Source: Candidatus Obscuribacter sp.
GTDB lineage: Bacteria > Cyanobacteriota > Vampirovibrionia > Obscuribacterales > Obscuribacteraceae
Length of the DNA stretch: 64,000 bases
Direction: 5' to 3'
NCBI GenBank assembly: GCA_016718315.1
Contig: JADKDV010000009.1
Location: 62,001 to 126,000, forward strand
The position numbers and the translations under genes are program-made. The notes beneath the pieces were generated by a model, which had not been told where the DNA came from, made no database searches, and saw only the letters and a list, made by a program, of their open reading frames with translations. Positions 25,725 through 34,468 of the stretch are shown one piece after another (the first letter of the stretch is position 1; each line of letters opens with the position of its first letter).

Positions 25725-26503
25725 GCTCTCAAGATATTGGGGCTTTGCTGATTGGTATTGCCACTGGTCTAATGGCTGGTGTCTTTGGTGTTGGCGGCGG
25801 TATCGTGGCTACACCCCTGTTACGTTTGCTTTTGGGTCTTACTGCCCATGAAGCTATCGGTACCACTCTCGCCATTATTGTGCCGACATCACTGGCTGGC
25901 TCAATTAACTATTACAGACAAAAACTAGTGGACTTTAAAATGGTCAGATGGCTTGTCGGTCCTGCCATATTGACGAGCTATCTGGGGGTGCAGACCACGG
26001 CATTGGTCAATGGTCAGCATTTGATGATTTATTTTGCCTTGCTGGTTGTGCTGGCTGCTCTCGATATGCTTACTGGCTTTAGTCACAAGCTCAAAGACAA
26101 AAAAAAGCAAGAAGAGGGCTCTTACGAGTATGTAGCACCCGGTGTCGCACAAATTTTGCCAGTGGGGCTTCTGGCTGGGTTTTTGTCTGGCTTCTTTGGT
26201 GTGGGCGGCGGTTTTATCATGATCCCAATTTTTATATCGCTTTTTAATATGCCGGTAAAAATGGCTCTTGGTACTTCCCTAGTCTGTATTGCTATTATTT
26301 CGGTACCTGGCACTATTGCCCATTTTTATCTGGATCATGTGCGTTTTACTTATGTACTTATGCTGGTACTGGGTGCGGTACCTGCCTCAATACTTGGCAG
26401 CAAGCTGGCTATAATGATAAAAGACAACTGGTTGCGCCGGGGGTTTGGCACAGTGATGCTAATTATGGCGGCCACAATAGTCTATAGAGAGTTTGCCAAT
26501 TAG
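25721..26503 (+). CDS. TauE/SafE family membrane permease
   Basis: A 260-residue protein with two homologous halves, each opening with a glycine-rich helix: GVFGVGGGIVATPLLRLLLG (about 22-41) and GFFGVGGGFIMIPIFIS (about 163-179). About 8 helices in total, as in TauE/SafE permeases proposed to export sulfite, sulfoacetate or other organosulfur anions. The substrate cannot be read from sequence. It starts at GTG within the stop region of the secreted protein gene and is followed 9 nt later by a soluble hypothetical protein. Confidence 0.85.
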   Translation: MSSQDIGALLIGIATGLMAGVFGVGGGIVATPLLRLLLGLTAHEAIGTTLAIIVPTSLAGSINYYRQKLVDFKMVRWLVGPAILTSYLGVQTTALVNGQHLMIYFALLVVLAALDMLTGFSHKLKDKKKQEEGSYEYVAPGVAQILPVGLLAGFLSGFFGVGGGFIMIPIFISLFNMPVKMALGTSLVCIAIISVPGTIAHFYLDHVRFTYVLMLVLGAVPASILGSKLAIMIKDNWLRRGFGTVMLIMAATIVYREFAN

Positions 26504-26512
26504 GATTTTAGT

Positions 26513-27079
26513 GTGCTACACATCAAATTAATGGAGCTGGAAGCCGAAAAAATCGCCCGGGATCAGGCGAAAAAAAGCTCTCAATTGGTCTCTTTGCCAC
26601 ACGAGTGTGAGCTTTTGAAGGCTCATATCGAAGAAGAAATCGGTATCAAGCTGGGCTCTGTGTGTGACCGTGATTTTAATGGCTGGCTCGCCTATAGAAG
26701 ACAGTCCGGCGATTTGATCATCATCCGGGGACGCGCTTTTAAAGAGTCCAATATGCTCGGTCTGGGTAAGTGGAGAGCCGGACTTGATGTTGGTCATGGG
26801 CTTGATAGTGTCTCTGAAGCTTTACGTGGTTTTGATGTTTCTCCACCACCGGATTTAGATCATCTGACAGTCAACTTTGGCGTTGAAAGTACGCCTAAAG
26901 TGTTTCTCTGGTATGGCGAAAACATCTCTGCTTACAGACTTATATTTGCCGAAGAGCTGGAGAATAACGCTGAAAAGGCGCTGGATGAAGCATTGAGTGA
27001 AGCGATGAGCTGGGTGCTCAATAAGCCTAAGGATCTAACTTTGCCTGAGTACATAAAAAAACTGAAGCAAGCAAATTAA
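26513..27079 (+). CDS. Soluble hypothetical protein
   Basis: A 188-residue alpha/beta protein starting at GTG. Another GTG two bases earlier is out of frame. It lacks signal peptide or helices. No family is recognised. The central part (LIIIRGRAFKES..LGLGKWRAGLDVG) looks like a beta-rich core with helical ends. It is the third gene of the 25173-27079 transcript, closed by a strong terminator. Confidence 0.6.
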   Translation: MLHIKLMELEAEKIARDQAKKSSQLVSLPHECELLKAHIEEEIGIKLGSVCDRDFNGWLAYRRQSGDLIIIRGRAFKESNMLGLGKWRAGLDVGHGLDSVSEALRGFDVSPPPDLDHLTVNFGVESTPKVFLWYGENISAYRLIFAEELENNAEKALDEALSEAMSWVLNKPKDLTLPEYIKKLKQAN

Positions 27080-27120
27080 AAGACACCTGGTACTAGATGT
27101 AGTGCCAGGTGTCTTGTTTT
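27080..27120. terminator. Strong bidirectional terminator
   Basis: A stem of about 15 bp with one T-G wobble (AAGACACCTGG side against CCAGGTGTCTT) and a 6-nt loop, followed by GTTTT on the plus strand and preceded by A-rich sequence serving the minus strand. It separates convergent genes. Confidence 0.9.
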
Positions 27121-27134
27121 AATTTGCTCAAATA

Positions 27135-27950
27135 TCAGGCTTGTTCTTTGACCTTATCGCTTAGCTTGAGTGTTTCGCCGCGATCTTTGGCTGCTTGATC
27201 TTTCATGGCGCCGATGGCACCGCGAGCCATTTCCATAAATTCCATGGGAATAGGGAAAATCAGTGTTGAATTTTTTTCGGCTGATACTTCTACCATGGTT
27301 TGCAGCTGTCTCAGTTGCATAGCACCTGGTGTATTTGAGATAACTCCGGCTGCCAGAGCCAGTTTTTCGGCAGCCTGGTGTTCACCTTCGGCGGCAACGA
27401 TTTTAGCCCTTCTTTCTCTTTCGGCTTCAGCTTGCTTAGCCATAGCCCGTTTCATGTTTTCGGGGATTTCTACGTCTTTGACTTCTACTGCTATTACTTT
27501 GATGCCCCAGCCCTCTGTTTGTCTGTCGATAATGGCGGAGAGTTTGGTGTTGATAATATCGCGCTCAGTTAAGAGCTCATCTAGCTCATGTTGACCGAGG
27601 ATACTGCGCAAAGTAGTCTGAGCAATTTGATTGGTGGCAGCATAGGGATCTTCGATTTTGGTCACTGCTTTGAGTGGGTCCACTACCTGGAAGAAGCAAA
27701 CAGCAGCAGTTTTGACTGAAACGTTGTCTTTAGTGATGATTTCTTGCAATGGGATTGGCATGGTCATGATACGGGTGTCGACCTTTTTGCTATTTTGCAG
27801 CACTGGCATAACAAACTGCATGCCCGGACCCCTGATACCATCAGCTCTACCGAGAGTAAAAATGACGTATCTTTCGTATTCCTTGATCACTTTGATAGAG
27901 CTAAATGTGTAAGCTATCAAAATTGCGCCAAGGCCCAGCATCAATTCCAT
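27135..27950 (-). CDS. Slipin/stomatin-like SPFH (band 7) protein
   Basis: A 271-residue protein with an N-terminal hydrophobic hairpin (about 2-20), then the SPFH domain: EYERYVIFTLGR, GPGMQFVMPVLQ, TKDNVSVKTAAVCFFQV. A Glu/Ala/Arg-rich coiled coil follows at about 170-205 (KRAMAKQAEAERERRAKI), and then a C-terminal segment. Slipins form membrane-associated oligomers. An NfeD partner is often adjacent, but none is visible here. It ends the rsmB-fmt side of the cluster with a 24-bp gap to rsmB. Confidence 0.9.
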   Translation of the reverse strand: MELMLGLGAILIAYTFSSIKVIKEYERYVIFTLGRADGIRGPGMQFVMPVLQNSKKVDTRIMTMPIPLQEIITKDNVSVKTAAVCFFQVVDPLKAVTKIEDPYAATNQIAQTTLRSILGQHELDELLTERDIINTKLSAIIDRQTEGWGIKVIAVEVKDVEIPENMKRAMAKQAEAERERRAKIVAAEGEHQAAEKLALAAGVISNTPGAMQLRQLQTMVEVSAEKNSTLIFPIPMEFMEMARGAIGAMKDQAAKDRGETLKLSDKVKEQA

Positions 27951-27974
27951 AATCCACCTCCAGAGGTGAGGTCA

Positions 27975-29432
27975 TTATAGCTCTTGTGCATGCTCCAATG
28001 GTGGTTGGATATCTTCTGACATGTCGCGGCGCAGTTTGGCGATATAAAAGCCTGCCACTTTATGTTTTGAGGGCAAAAACATTACTGAGCCTGCTTTTGC
28101 TTCAGCGCGTAAGTCCATTTCATCAAGACATTCACGACTAAAGGCATCAGTAAAGCTCTCAAGTTTAAAGTCGCTATTGGCTTCTAAAAAGGCTTCAATA
28201 ACATCCGGACCTTCTTCTTTTTCTATTGAGCAGGTGCTGTAGACCAGCACTCCACCGGGTCTTACCAGAGTGGCGGCATTTTTTAAGAGACCACCTTGCA
28301 ACTTGATTAGTTTAGCCAGGTCTTCTTCTTTGCGATTTTGTCTCAAGTCAGATCTTTTGCTGATAACACCGGTACCAGAGCAGGGGGCATCCACCAGCAC
28401 CCGGTCAGCACCGCCTGGATATTTAAAAACCCGGCCGTCGGCGCATTTTGTCTCTATGTTGCGCAAAGCCAGTCTCAGCCTGGTTTCTTTTAAGAGTTTG
28501 AGGCGGCTTTCGTGTTTGTCTACGGCCACCACTTTACCTTTGCCATCCATGAGCTCTGCCAGATTGATACTTTTGCCACCAGGTGCCGCACAAAGATCGA
28601 TTATCTGCTCACCAGCTTTTGGTGCCACTACCTGCGATACAAAAGCGGCTGATTCATCTTGGACAGTAAAGAGTCCTTCGGCAAATCCGGGCCATTCTTC
28701 CAGTTTTTTGCGCTCGTTTTGTTGTTCGACTATAAGACAGGTGGGGACTAGCTTTGAGCGTGTCGTAGTGATACCACTGTTAGCCAGGATAGTCTGCAAG
28801 GCTGGTGTCTCTATCGCCATATTATTGACACGCAAAGTCAATTTGGGTGGCTTCTGGCAGGCTTTTAGCAGTGCCAGTGTTTCTTCTTCACCAAAGTTTT
28901 TAAGCCAGCGCTCCACTAGCCAGGTAGGCATACTGTAGGAGGCAGCAAGCTCATCTAGTTTTTCTCTAACTGCTTCTGGCTCACCAGTTAAGGTATCGAT
29001 ATCTTGCGCCTGAAGCTCGGCTTTTGCCGGAGGCATTGAGCGCAAATAATTGCGCAGTAATCCATTTACAAATTTGACTATGCCTGGATGACCCACTGCT
29101 CTAGCGATATCGCAGGCAGTGTCAACAACAGCAGAGGCCGGCAGGTCGGGCATTTGCTCAAGCTGAAATATCGAAATGCGCAGTACGTTTAAAACAGGTG
29201 CTTTGATTTTGGCCAGTGGCTGCGATGAGAGTGCTTCGATTTGTCTATCTATATTGATTTTATGGCGTAAAACACCCTGTACAAGAGCGGTGACAAAGGC
29301 ACTGTCACGCAATTCTAATTTGGCTTTAGTGAGAGCACTATCCAGTGCCAAATTGCTAAAGGCTTTTGTCTTATCTACACGGGTCAGTACATCCACAGCC
29401 ACTTTGCGGGCTTTAACGCCTGGTTTATCCAT
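27975..29432 (-). CDS. rsmB: 16S rRNA (cytosine-967-C5)-methyltransferase RsmB
   Basis: A 485-residue protein. The N-terminal 140 residues are NusB-like (ALVQGVLRHKINID, VNGLLRNYLR). The rest is a SAM-dependent RNA m5C methyltransferase domain with the SAM loop DLCAAPGGKS, the DAPCSGTG motif IV cysteine and the YSTCSIEKEE motif VI nucleophile cysteine. Its start overlaps the fmt stop by 8 nt (ATGGATAA), and fmt-rsmB is a common gene order. About 60 residues longer than E. coli RsmB, mainly in the linker. Confidence 0.95.
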   Translation of the reverse strand: MDKPGVKARKVAVDVLTRVDKTKAFSNLALDSALTKAKLELRDSAFVTALVQGVLRHKINIDRQIEALSSQPLAKIKAPVLNVLRISIFQLEQMPDLPASAVVDTACDIARAVGHPGIVKFVNGLLRNYLRSMPPAKAELQAQDIDTLTGEPEAVREKLDELAASYSMPTWLVERWLKNFGEEETLALLKACQKPPKLTLRVNNMAIETPALQTILANSGITTTRSKLVPTCLIVEQQNERKKLEEWPGFAEGLFTVQDESAAFVSQVVAPKAGEQIIDLCAAPGGKSINLAELMDGKGKVVAVDKHESRLKLLKETRLRLALRNIETKCADGRVFKYPGGADRVLVDAPCSGTGVISKRSDLRQNRKEEDLAKLIKLQGGLLKNAATLVRPGGVLVYSTCSIEKEEGPDVIEAFLEANSDFKLESFTDAFSRECLDEMDLRAEAKAGSVMFLPSKHKVAGFYIAKLRRDMSEDIQPPLEHAQEL

Positions 29433-30381
29433 TTTCTAGTTTTTCTCCAGGCTCTACATGTGCTCCATTTGCCCAGGCCAGTCCATCCACGGCCGAGCGG
29501 CTCTCGGGCTGGACACGGACTAATTCCAGGACTTCGTCACCACTATGGCAATAGACATAGAGTTTGCCGTCTTGCTTGTGCAGTGTACCCGCTGGCTTTG
29601 TGCCAGGACCAATACTGGTGGCTGGTAGGGCGGTTTTGATGATTTTTAGTTTGCTGCCCCTAAAGGTGGCATGAGTAGAAGGCCAGGGCATAAGACCGCG
29701 CACTCTATTGTGCAAATTTTGTGCAGACTGAGTAAAGTCCAGGGCTCCCATCGTTTTATCGAGAATAGGGGCCAGTGTATGTTTGCTGTCTTCCTGTGCT
29801 AGAGGCTTTACAGTGCCATCAATGAGACCGCGCAGTGTCTTGATTAGGAGCTCAGCTCCGACATGGGACATAGTTTCGCTAAGTTCTTCTGCGGTCATAT
29901 CAGGGCTAATGGGGATTTCAGCCTTGAGCAGCATGGGACCAGTGTCTACACCTGCCTCAGTAACCATTGTGGTGACACCGGTGGTGGTGTTGCCATTAAT
30001 GATAGACCAGTTGATCGGGGCGGCTCCCCGGAGCTCAGGCAAGAGCGAGCCATGGACATTGATTACGCCTCTGGGAGGCAGTTCCAGTACTTCTTTTTTG
30101 AGGATTTGACCAAAGGCTACCATGACAATGATGTCTGGTTTTAAGGCCCGCATGGCGTCTACTATTTCGGGTGAGCGTGCCAGTTTTTCGGGTTGCAAGA
30201 CAGTGATATTGTGCTCGTTAGCTAGCTGCTTTGTGGGCGGCGCCATTAGTTTGTTGCCACGACCTTTTGGTCTGTCGGGCTGGCAAACGACAGCCACTAC
30301 CTCAAAGTCGGGCTCGGCAATTAAGGCTTTTAGAGTGGGTACGGCAAACTGTGGCGTGCCTAAATAGATGATTTTTAGCAT
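29425..30381 (-). CDS. fmt: Methionyl-tRNA formyltransferase
   Basis: A 318-residue protein of normal length. N-terminal formyltransferase domain with YLGTPQFAVP, VVCQPDRPKGRG, and the catalytic HGSLLPELRGAAPINW segment. The C-terminal tRNA-binding OB-like domain follows from about 210. It formylates Met-tRNAi using 10-formyl-THF for translation initiation. It is first in the fmt-rsmB-slipin transcript. Confidence 0.96.
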   Translation of the reverse strand: MLKIIYLGTPQFAVPTLKALIAEPDFEVVAVVCQPDRPKGRGNKLMAPPTKQLANEHNITVLQPEKLARSPEIVDAMRALKPDIIVMVAFGQILKKEVLELPPRGVINVHGSLLPELRGAAPINWSIINGNTTTGVTTMVTEAGVDTGPMLLKAEIPISPDMTAEELSETMSHVGAELLIKTLRGLIDGTVKPLAQEDSKHTLAPILDKTMGALDFTQSAQNLHNRVRGLMPWPSTHATFRGSKLKIIKTALPATSIGPGTKPAGTLHKQDGKLYVYCHSGDEVLELVRVQPESRSAVDGLAWANGAHVEPGEKLENG

Positions 30382-30447
30382 GGCCCTAATAGTAAGGCCA
30401 GACCAGGTATTAAGGCAGCGGCCAGTGGCACTCCCTTGCCAAACTTA

Positions 30448-30651
30448 TTATTTAGAAATGGAAATTTCGACCACTTGCTCAAAGTTGAGTAAGACTGAGT
30501 CGTCGAGCATAATATAAGATAGGCGAGTGCCGTCAAAGACTATATTGGTGAGAATGCCTTCGTATGATTTGGCGAGACTGGTCTTTACATTGACTCTGTC
30601 ACCCACCCATTGTCTCAAGTAAACTAATTTCTCGCGGTTGGGTACTGTCAT
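30448..30651 (-). CDS. Small beta-rich hypothetical protein
   Basis: A 67-residue protein starting at ATG with a purine-rich upstream region (GGAAAG). The alternating hydrophobic pattern (VGDRVNVKTSLAKSYEGILTN, YIMLDDSVLLNFEQVVEI) resembles small Sm-like or SH3-like barrels, but no family can be assigned. It is 66 bp upstream of fmt and could share its transcript. Confidence 0.55.
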   Translation of the reverse strand: MTVPNREKLVYLRQWVGDRVNVKTSLAKSYEGILTNIVFDGTRLSYIMLDDSVLLNFEQVVEISISK

Positions 30652-30705
30652 AATATTACTTTCCTGAAGGCTACCATTGGACGTTGCCTCGATTATAGAG
30701 GACTA

Positions 30706-31596
30706 TTGCCTCCCGTGCCGGAACTCCACAAGTGTAAGAAAATCTTGAGGAATCTCATTAATTCACGAGCTTTGACCCTTCTGGCACCAGCATTTTTGCT
30801 GTTAGCAGTGATGGTACTGGTCCCTCTTGTGATCCTTTTTGTTTATAGTTTGGGCTCAAGAGATGAGCTTGGACGTGTTGTGCTGGGGTTGTCTGGCGAC
30901 AACTATCTGAGATTTTTTAGCGGACCCTATCTCCAATCTCTGGGTCGGTCTCTTGTCTTGAGCACACTTACCACTGCTTCTTGTCTGGTAATTGGCTATG
31001 TGCTCGTCCTCTGGATTGTCTTTAGCGCTAAAGCCAAGATGCGCAGTTTGCTTGTGTTGCTTGTGGTCTTACCACTCTGGACGTCATCGCTGTTGCGTAT
31101 CTATGCCTGGATTACCATATTGAGGCCAACTGGCATCCTGGCTAATTTATTGCACAATCTATCTCCTGATGCAGTGTTGCCGCCTTTGCTCTATACACCT
31201 TTTGCTGTATGGCTGGGTATGGTCTACAACTACTTGCCCTATATGGTCTTGCCGCTTTATACCTCGGTTGAGCGGCTCGATGTCAAGCTCCTGGAGGCAT
31301 CTTTTGATCTCGGTGTCAGTCCTATTAAGTCAGTTTTTAAAGTGCTGATACCACTCACTGGTGGCGGTATCATTGCTGGTGCAGTAATGGTTTTTGTGCC
31401 TTCTCTGGGGGACTATGTCACTCCCGATCTTTTAGGTGGGGCTAAGACTATGTTTATTGGCAATCTCATCCAAAACCAATTTTTAACTGTGCGCGATTGG
31501 GCCTTTGGCTCTGCTGCCTCTACACTTTTGATTATCCTGGTCTCTTTTGCCGTCTATATCTATTTGCGTTATGCCTCAAAGGAAGCAGTGGGATGA
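30706..31596 (+). CDS. ABC transporter permease, PotB-like (polyamine type)
   Basis: A 296-residue protein starting at TTG, with TATAGAGGA close upstream. GTG at 30715 is an alternative start. Six helices, and the EAA loop EASFDLGVSPIKSVFKVLIP (about 203-222) typical of ABC importers. Overall shape (an N-terminal helix, a long loop with SRDELG and VVLGLSGDNYLRFF, and SLGDYVTPDLLGG) matches PotB/PotH permeases for spermidine/putrescine. No ATPase, second permease or binding protein is next to it, so partners are elsewhere or it is a remnant. Confidence 0.8.
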   Translation: MPPVPELHKCKKILRNLINSRALTLLAPAFLLLAVMVLVPLVILFVYSLGSRDELGRVVLGLSGDNYLRFFSGPYLQSLGRSLVLSTLTTASCLVIGYVLVLWIVFSAKAKMRSLLVLLVVLPLWTSSLLRIYAWITILRPTGILANLLHNLSPDAVLPPLLYTPFAVWLGMVYNYLPYMVLPLYTSVERLDVKLLEASFDLGVSPIKSVFKVLIPLTGGGIIAGAVMVFVPSLGDYVTPDLLGGAKTMFIGNLIQNQFLTVRDWAFGSAASTLLIILVSFAVYIYLRYASKEAVG

Positions 31597-32402
31597 AAAA
31601 ACTATGCCTTGCCATATTTTGCTTTTTTGCTCTGGGCGCCAATCTGGAGGCAAAGGCTGAGCGTGTATTTAAGCTGCGTTCCGATGGAGAGCTCTTTGGC
31701 CCGGCTGTAACATACATGAGTGAGTCCGGCATCCTCATCCAATGTAAGGTGGGCAAAACTCTCTGGCAGGCTAAAAATCCAGGGTCAGTTACGATGATAA
31801 ACGATGAGTATAAGACCTATCTGACAGTGCCGGTTCAGGAGTATCTCACTGAGCTGCGCGGAGATTCACCGGCGCCCCAGATGACTAATTTGATAACCAA
31901 GCCAGAAGTGTTTTTGAAGAGCTACAAAGGGCGCAAGACAGAGTCCTTTATAAAGCCTGGCGCTGATAGTAACGATCTCGTAGCTCGGATTGGCACTATC
32001 GACAGCCCGATTAAAAATAAAGAAGTAAACCGTATGTGGTGCAAATATTTTGGTGTTAATCGCTTTGATATGGGACTACCTGTGTTGCTAGAGCAAAAGC
32101 TCAAGCGCGGCGTCAGCGATATGGCGCTGGCTTTTATCAGTGGCAAGAACGGTCAATCTGGTAAATCCGATCAGTTTGCCAAACTGGCAAAGAACAAGGA
32201 TCTCGCTCGGGGCAAGCGTAAACAAAAGTGGGTTGAAGACTATAAAGCTACTGAGATTACTTTTGCTGAGATGGACAAAAACACATTTGAAATCAGAAGC
32301 AACTGGCGCCGGGCAAAAGATAGACCATCGCTTTATCTGTCTCAAGACGGTGATATCAAACAAAGCGATATCGACGATTTGTTTTTTAGACAACTCAAAT
32401 AA
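31593..32402 (+). CDS. Secreted hypothetical protein coupled to the PotB-like permease
   Basis: 269 residues from the ATG at 31593, which overlaps the permease stop (ATGA). A signal peptide (MKKLCLAIFCFFALGANLEAKA) supports this start over the longer open frame. The mature protein is basic and has no motif I recognise. It is not a typical solute-binding protein: it lacks the length and periplasmic-binding fold cues. Translational coupling suggests a shared role or at least shared expression. Confidence 0.65.
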   Translation: MKKLCLAIFCFFALGANLEAKAERVFKLRSDGELFGPAVTYMSESGILIQCKVGKTLWQAKNPGSVTMINDEYKTYLTVPVQEYLTELRGDSPAPQMTNLITKPEVFLKSYKGRKTESFIKPGADSNDLVARIGTIDSPIKNKEVNRMWCKYFGVNRFDMGLPVLLEQKLKRGVSDMALAFISGKNGQSGKSDQFAKLAKNKDLARGKRKQKWVEDYKATEITFAEMDKNTFEIRSNWRRAKDRPSLYLSQDGDIKQSDIDDLFFRQLK

Positions 32403-32405
32403 GAG

Positions 32406-33026
32406 TTATATTTCCAATGGTTTAATTTTGCGCACGACTGAGATCATGCGTTCATAATCAGAGCGCAAAAGCTGAGATAGGGCTCTGCCAGCCTGGAGCA
32501 AATAAGCATCAGACTCTACTTTGGAGCTGCGGGCTTTTGCAGCTTCTCTTACTGCCGCTGCTATCAACTCATCTGGTGGTATTGAGGATGGTGTGGCAAT
32601 GAGCAAACGTAAAAAATCAAAATCGCCAGTCAAAGCAATGACCTGGTCGTTAGTGGCGCCGTAGACAAAATCATGGACATCAGGAGGCTGCGGCGGTAGA
32701 TGCAGATAGACATTACTGTTTTGACTGTAGCCAATGATACAGGCTTTGATTTCGGTTTTAAGCAAGGCAAATATATGCGGTTGCTCGGCTTTGAGCCTCT
32801 CTCTAGTCAGACCGAGAGCCGCTGGTCTGTGTACTGCATCTGGTGGGTTTGTCACCACATCTAAAACCACAGCATAAATAGCGAGATTGTTTTCGCTTGA
32901 TTCGACTCTGACAAAACTGCCAAAGCTGGGCTTCTTAGCTTGTTTGACAGCTTCGGCACTAAAAGCAACGATACTAGAAGAGAGTACCTCGGCGATAACA
33001 GAGCCGCCCGGATTTAACTCAGTCAG
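32406..33026 (-). CDS. Cyanobacterial-type HAS-barrel domain protein, apparent CTG start
   Basis: A 206-residue protein if started at CTG (33026). The frame opens at 33032. No ATG, GTG or TTG occurs before a GTG at 32870, which would cut off clear family sequence. The conserved N-terminal parts are VIAEVLSSSIVAFSAEA and FGSFVRVES, followed by IYAVVLDVVTNPPDAVHRP, ALGLTRERLKAEQP and IFALLKTEIKACIIGY. The C-terminal half has LTGDFDFLRLL and QAGRALSQLLRSDY. This matches a protein I know as near-universal in Cyanobacteria, function unproven. The start overlaps the end of the upstream lipoprotein gene by 8 nt, so translation may start by coupling. Confidence 0.75.
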   Translation of the reverse strand: MTELNPGGSVIAEVLSSSIVAFSAEAVKQAKKPSFGSFVRVESSENNLAIYAVVLDVVTNPPDAVHRPAALGLTRERLKAEQPHIFALLKTEIKACIIGYSQNSNVYLHLPPQPPDVHDFVYGATNDQVIALTGDFDFLRLLIATPSSIPPDELIAAAVREAAKARSSKVESDAYLLQAGRALSQLLRSDYERMISVVRKIKPLEI

Positions 33027-33534
33027 TGGGTGTTACCTCTTTGCTGGGCTTGTAGTTTTCTACTGCTTCATCGTCTGGTATAGCACCGCTACTGGCACTT
33101 GTACTGACTATAATATTAGTCTTGCCGGCATCATCGGCTACGGTGATACTGATTTCGGCTTCTTTCATACGACCCTCGATACAGATTGTTTTAGCCATCT
33201 GTTCGTTCTTTTCGATGTTCCAGCCTTCTTTTTTAAGCTTGTTTTCGTACCACTGAGATACTTCTTCGATAGAGTCAGAGCTGGTTAGTTGCAGATACTT
33301 GCTGTAGTCTGTGGCATCTTTAGAGTCTTCCTGGGCAGTTTGGGCACCACTGGCAGTTGCGCCAGGGTAAACCAAGGCTTTGAGGTCGTTTGGTACTGAG
33401 CCATTGCCGCTTTGTGAAGTCTGCTGCATGCCACCGGACTTATAGCTGACCTCGCCGTTATTGCAAGCGCTTATGGCAAGCACAAGCGATAGTGTTGTCA
33501 GCGCTTTAAAAGCCAATCTTTCCTTCATTTGCAT
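33019..33534 (-). CDS. Hypothetical lipoprotein
   Basis: A 171-residue protein with a lipoprotein signal peptide: basic MQMKERLAFK, a hydrophobic core and lipobox ISAC (Cys at about 24). The start may also be the third-codon Met. The mature part is Ser/Gln-rich, then a small domain (about 80-150, SIEEVSQWYENKLKKEGW) which recalls the EEVKEWYQ segment in the hypothetical protein at 17439. The two may be distant relatives of a periplasmic family. The stop lies inside the start of the HAS-barrel gene. Confidence 0.72.
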   Translation of the reverse strand: MQMKERLAFKALTTLSLVLAISACNNGEVSYKSGGMQQTSQSGNGSVPNDLKALVYPGATASGAQTAQEDSKDATDYSKYLQLTSSDSIEEVSQWYENKLKKEGWNIEKNEQMAKTICIEGRMKEAEISITVADDAGKTNIIVSTSASSGAIPDDEAVENYKPSKEVTPTD

Positions 33535-33559
33535 CCCTGCTAACTGCCTTCCCAGTATT

Positions 33560-34468
33560 TTACCTTGCTCTGGTCCTGATACCGTGACTTACTGTGTCCA
33601 TGTAACCTTCACACAATAGATGGATAGCTATAACAGCTGTAGAAATCAACAGTCCTGGCAAAAGTGCAGCCCAAAAGTTACCGGCTAATAGTCCTGGCTG
33701 AGCGTCTCTTAACATCGAGCCCCAGCTTGGCGTGCTCGCCCCGAGACCAAGCCCGAGGAAGCTCAGACCGGATTCCATGATGATGGCGTCAGCAGTCAGT
33801 AAGGTCGCCTCCAGAAGGGCGATACCCACAAGAGCCGGTAAGATGTGTTGTCTCAAAAGGTGCCAGGAGCCAGCTCCCAGGCTTTGAGCAGCAACAAAAT
33901 AATCTTCTTCTTTGAGCTTTAAGACCAGCGCCCGCGCCACTCTGGCACTCTCCAGCCATCCAGTGGCGGCAATGGCTGCTACCACACTAAAAAATGGCAA
34001 AAGACCATCGCTGTAGGAGCTGACACTGAGCGCTCTCAGGAGCAAATCAGGCAGGAGTTTGGTGAATTCGGGTGCTGTAATCAAAGCACTAATGGTCAAT
34101 AGCAGAATGATTGAAGGGATAGATAAAAGTGCATCCACAAGCCTCATCAAAAAATTATCTACAATTCCGCCAATGAGCGCACTTACAGCGCCAAACAAAT
34201 AGCCAAAAAATGCCGCTGATAGGGCTGCCGTAAGGGCCACAGCCATTGTGCCCAGGGCTCCTGTCCAGAGCATGGAGGCGAGATCCCGTCCGAGGTTGTC
34301 AGTGCCAAATAGATGGCCCTGACTAAATGGTGGCAAATTGGGTGAGATCAAATCGGTCATTAATGCCTGTGGTGGCATTAGTTGCAGCTGGCGTGCTAAA
34401 TAGCTGGTCAAAGCCAGAGTCAACAAAAACAAAAACAGTGTCTGTCCCAGTTTTAGTTTGCTTATCAT
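33560..34468 (-). CDS. Peptide-type ABC transporter permease, DppC/OppC-like
   Basis: A 302-residue permease with an N-terminal helix (about 8-26), the DppC hallmark GHLFGTDNLGRDLASMLWTG (about 52-71), further helices and the EAA loop AAQSLGAGSWHLLRQHILPA (about 195-214). The C-terminal segment SFLGLGLGASTPSWGSML is typical. It forms the inner-membrane channel with the DppB-like protein, encoded directly upstream with ATGA overlap. The solute-binding protein and ATPases are not adjacent. An OppD-like ATPase is encoded at 59688. Confidence 0.9.
   Translation of the reverse strand: MISKLKLGQTLFLFLLTLALTSYLARQLQLMPPQALMTDLISPNLPPFSQGHLFGTDNLGRDLASMLWTGALGTMAVALTAALSAAFFGYLFGAVSALIGGIVDNFLMRLVDALLSIPSIILLLTISALITAPEFTKLLPDLLLRALSVSSYSDGLLPFFSVVAAIAATGWLESARVARALVLKLKEEDYFVAAQSLGAGSWHLLRQHILPALVGIALLEATLLTADAIIMESGLSFLGLGLGASTPSWGSMLRDAQPGLLAGNFWAALLPGLLISTAVIAIHLLCEGYMDTVSHGIRTRAR

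Noticed and set aside
28270..28938. 222-residue plus-strand ORF rich in Ser and Leu
   Set aside because: Antisense to rsmB, whose catalytic motifs are clear.
31497..32402. 301-residue version of the secreted hypothetical protein
   Set aside because: The extra N-terminus overlaps the PotB-like gene by 100 bp, while the ATG at 31593 begins a proper signal peptide and gives an ATGA overlap.
32406..32870. 154-residue version of the HAS-barrel protein starting at GTG 32870
   Set aside because: It drops about 50 residues of conserved N-terminal sequence that are in frame upstream.
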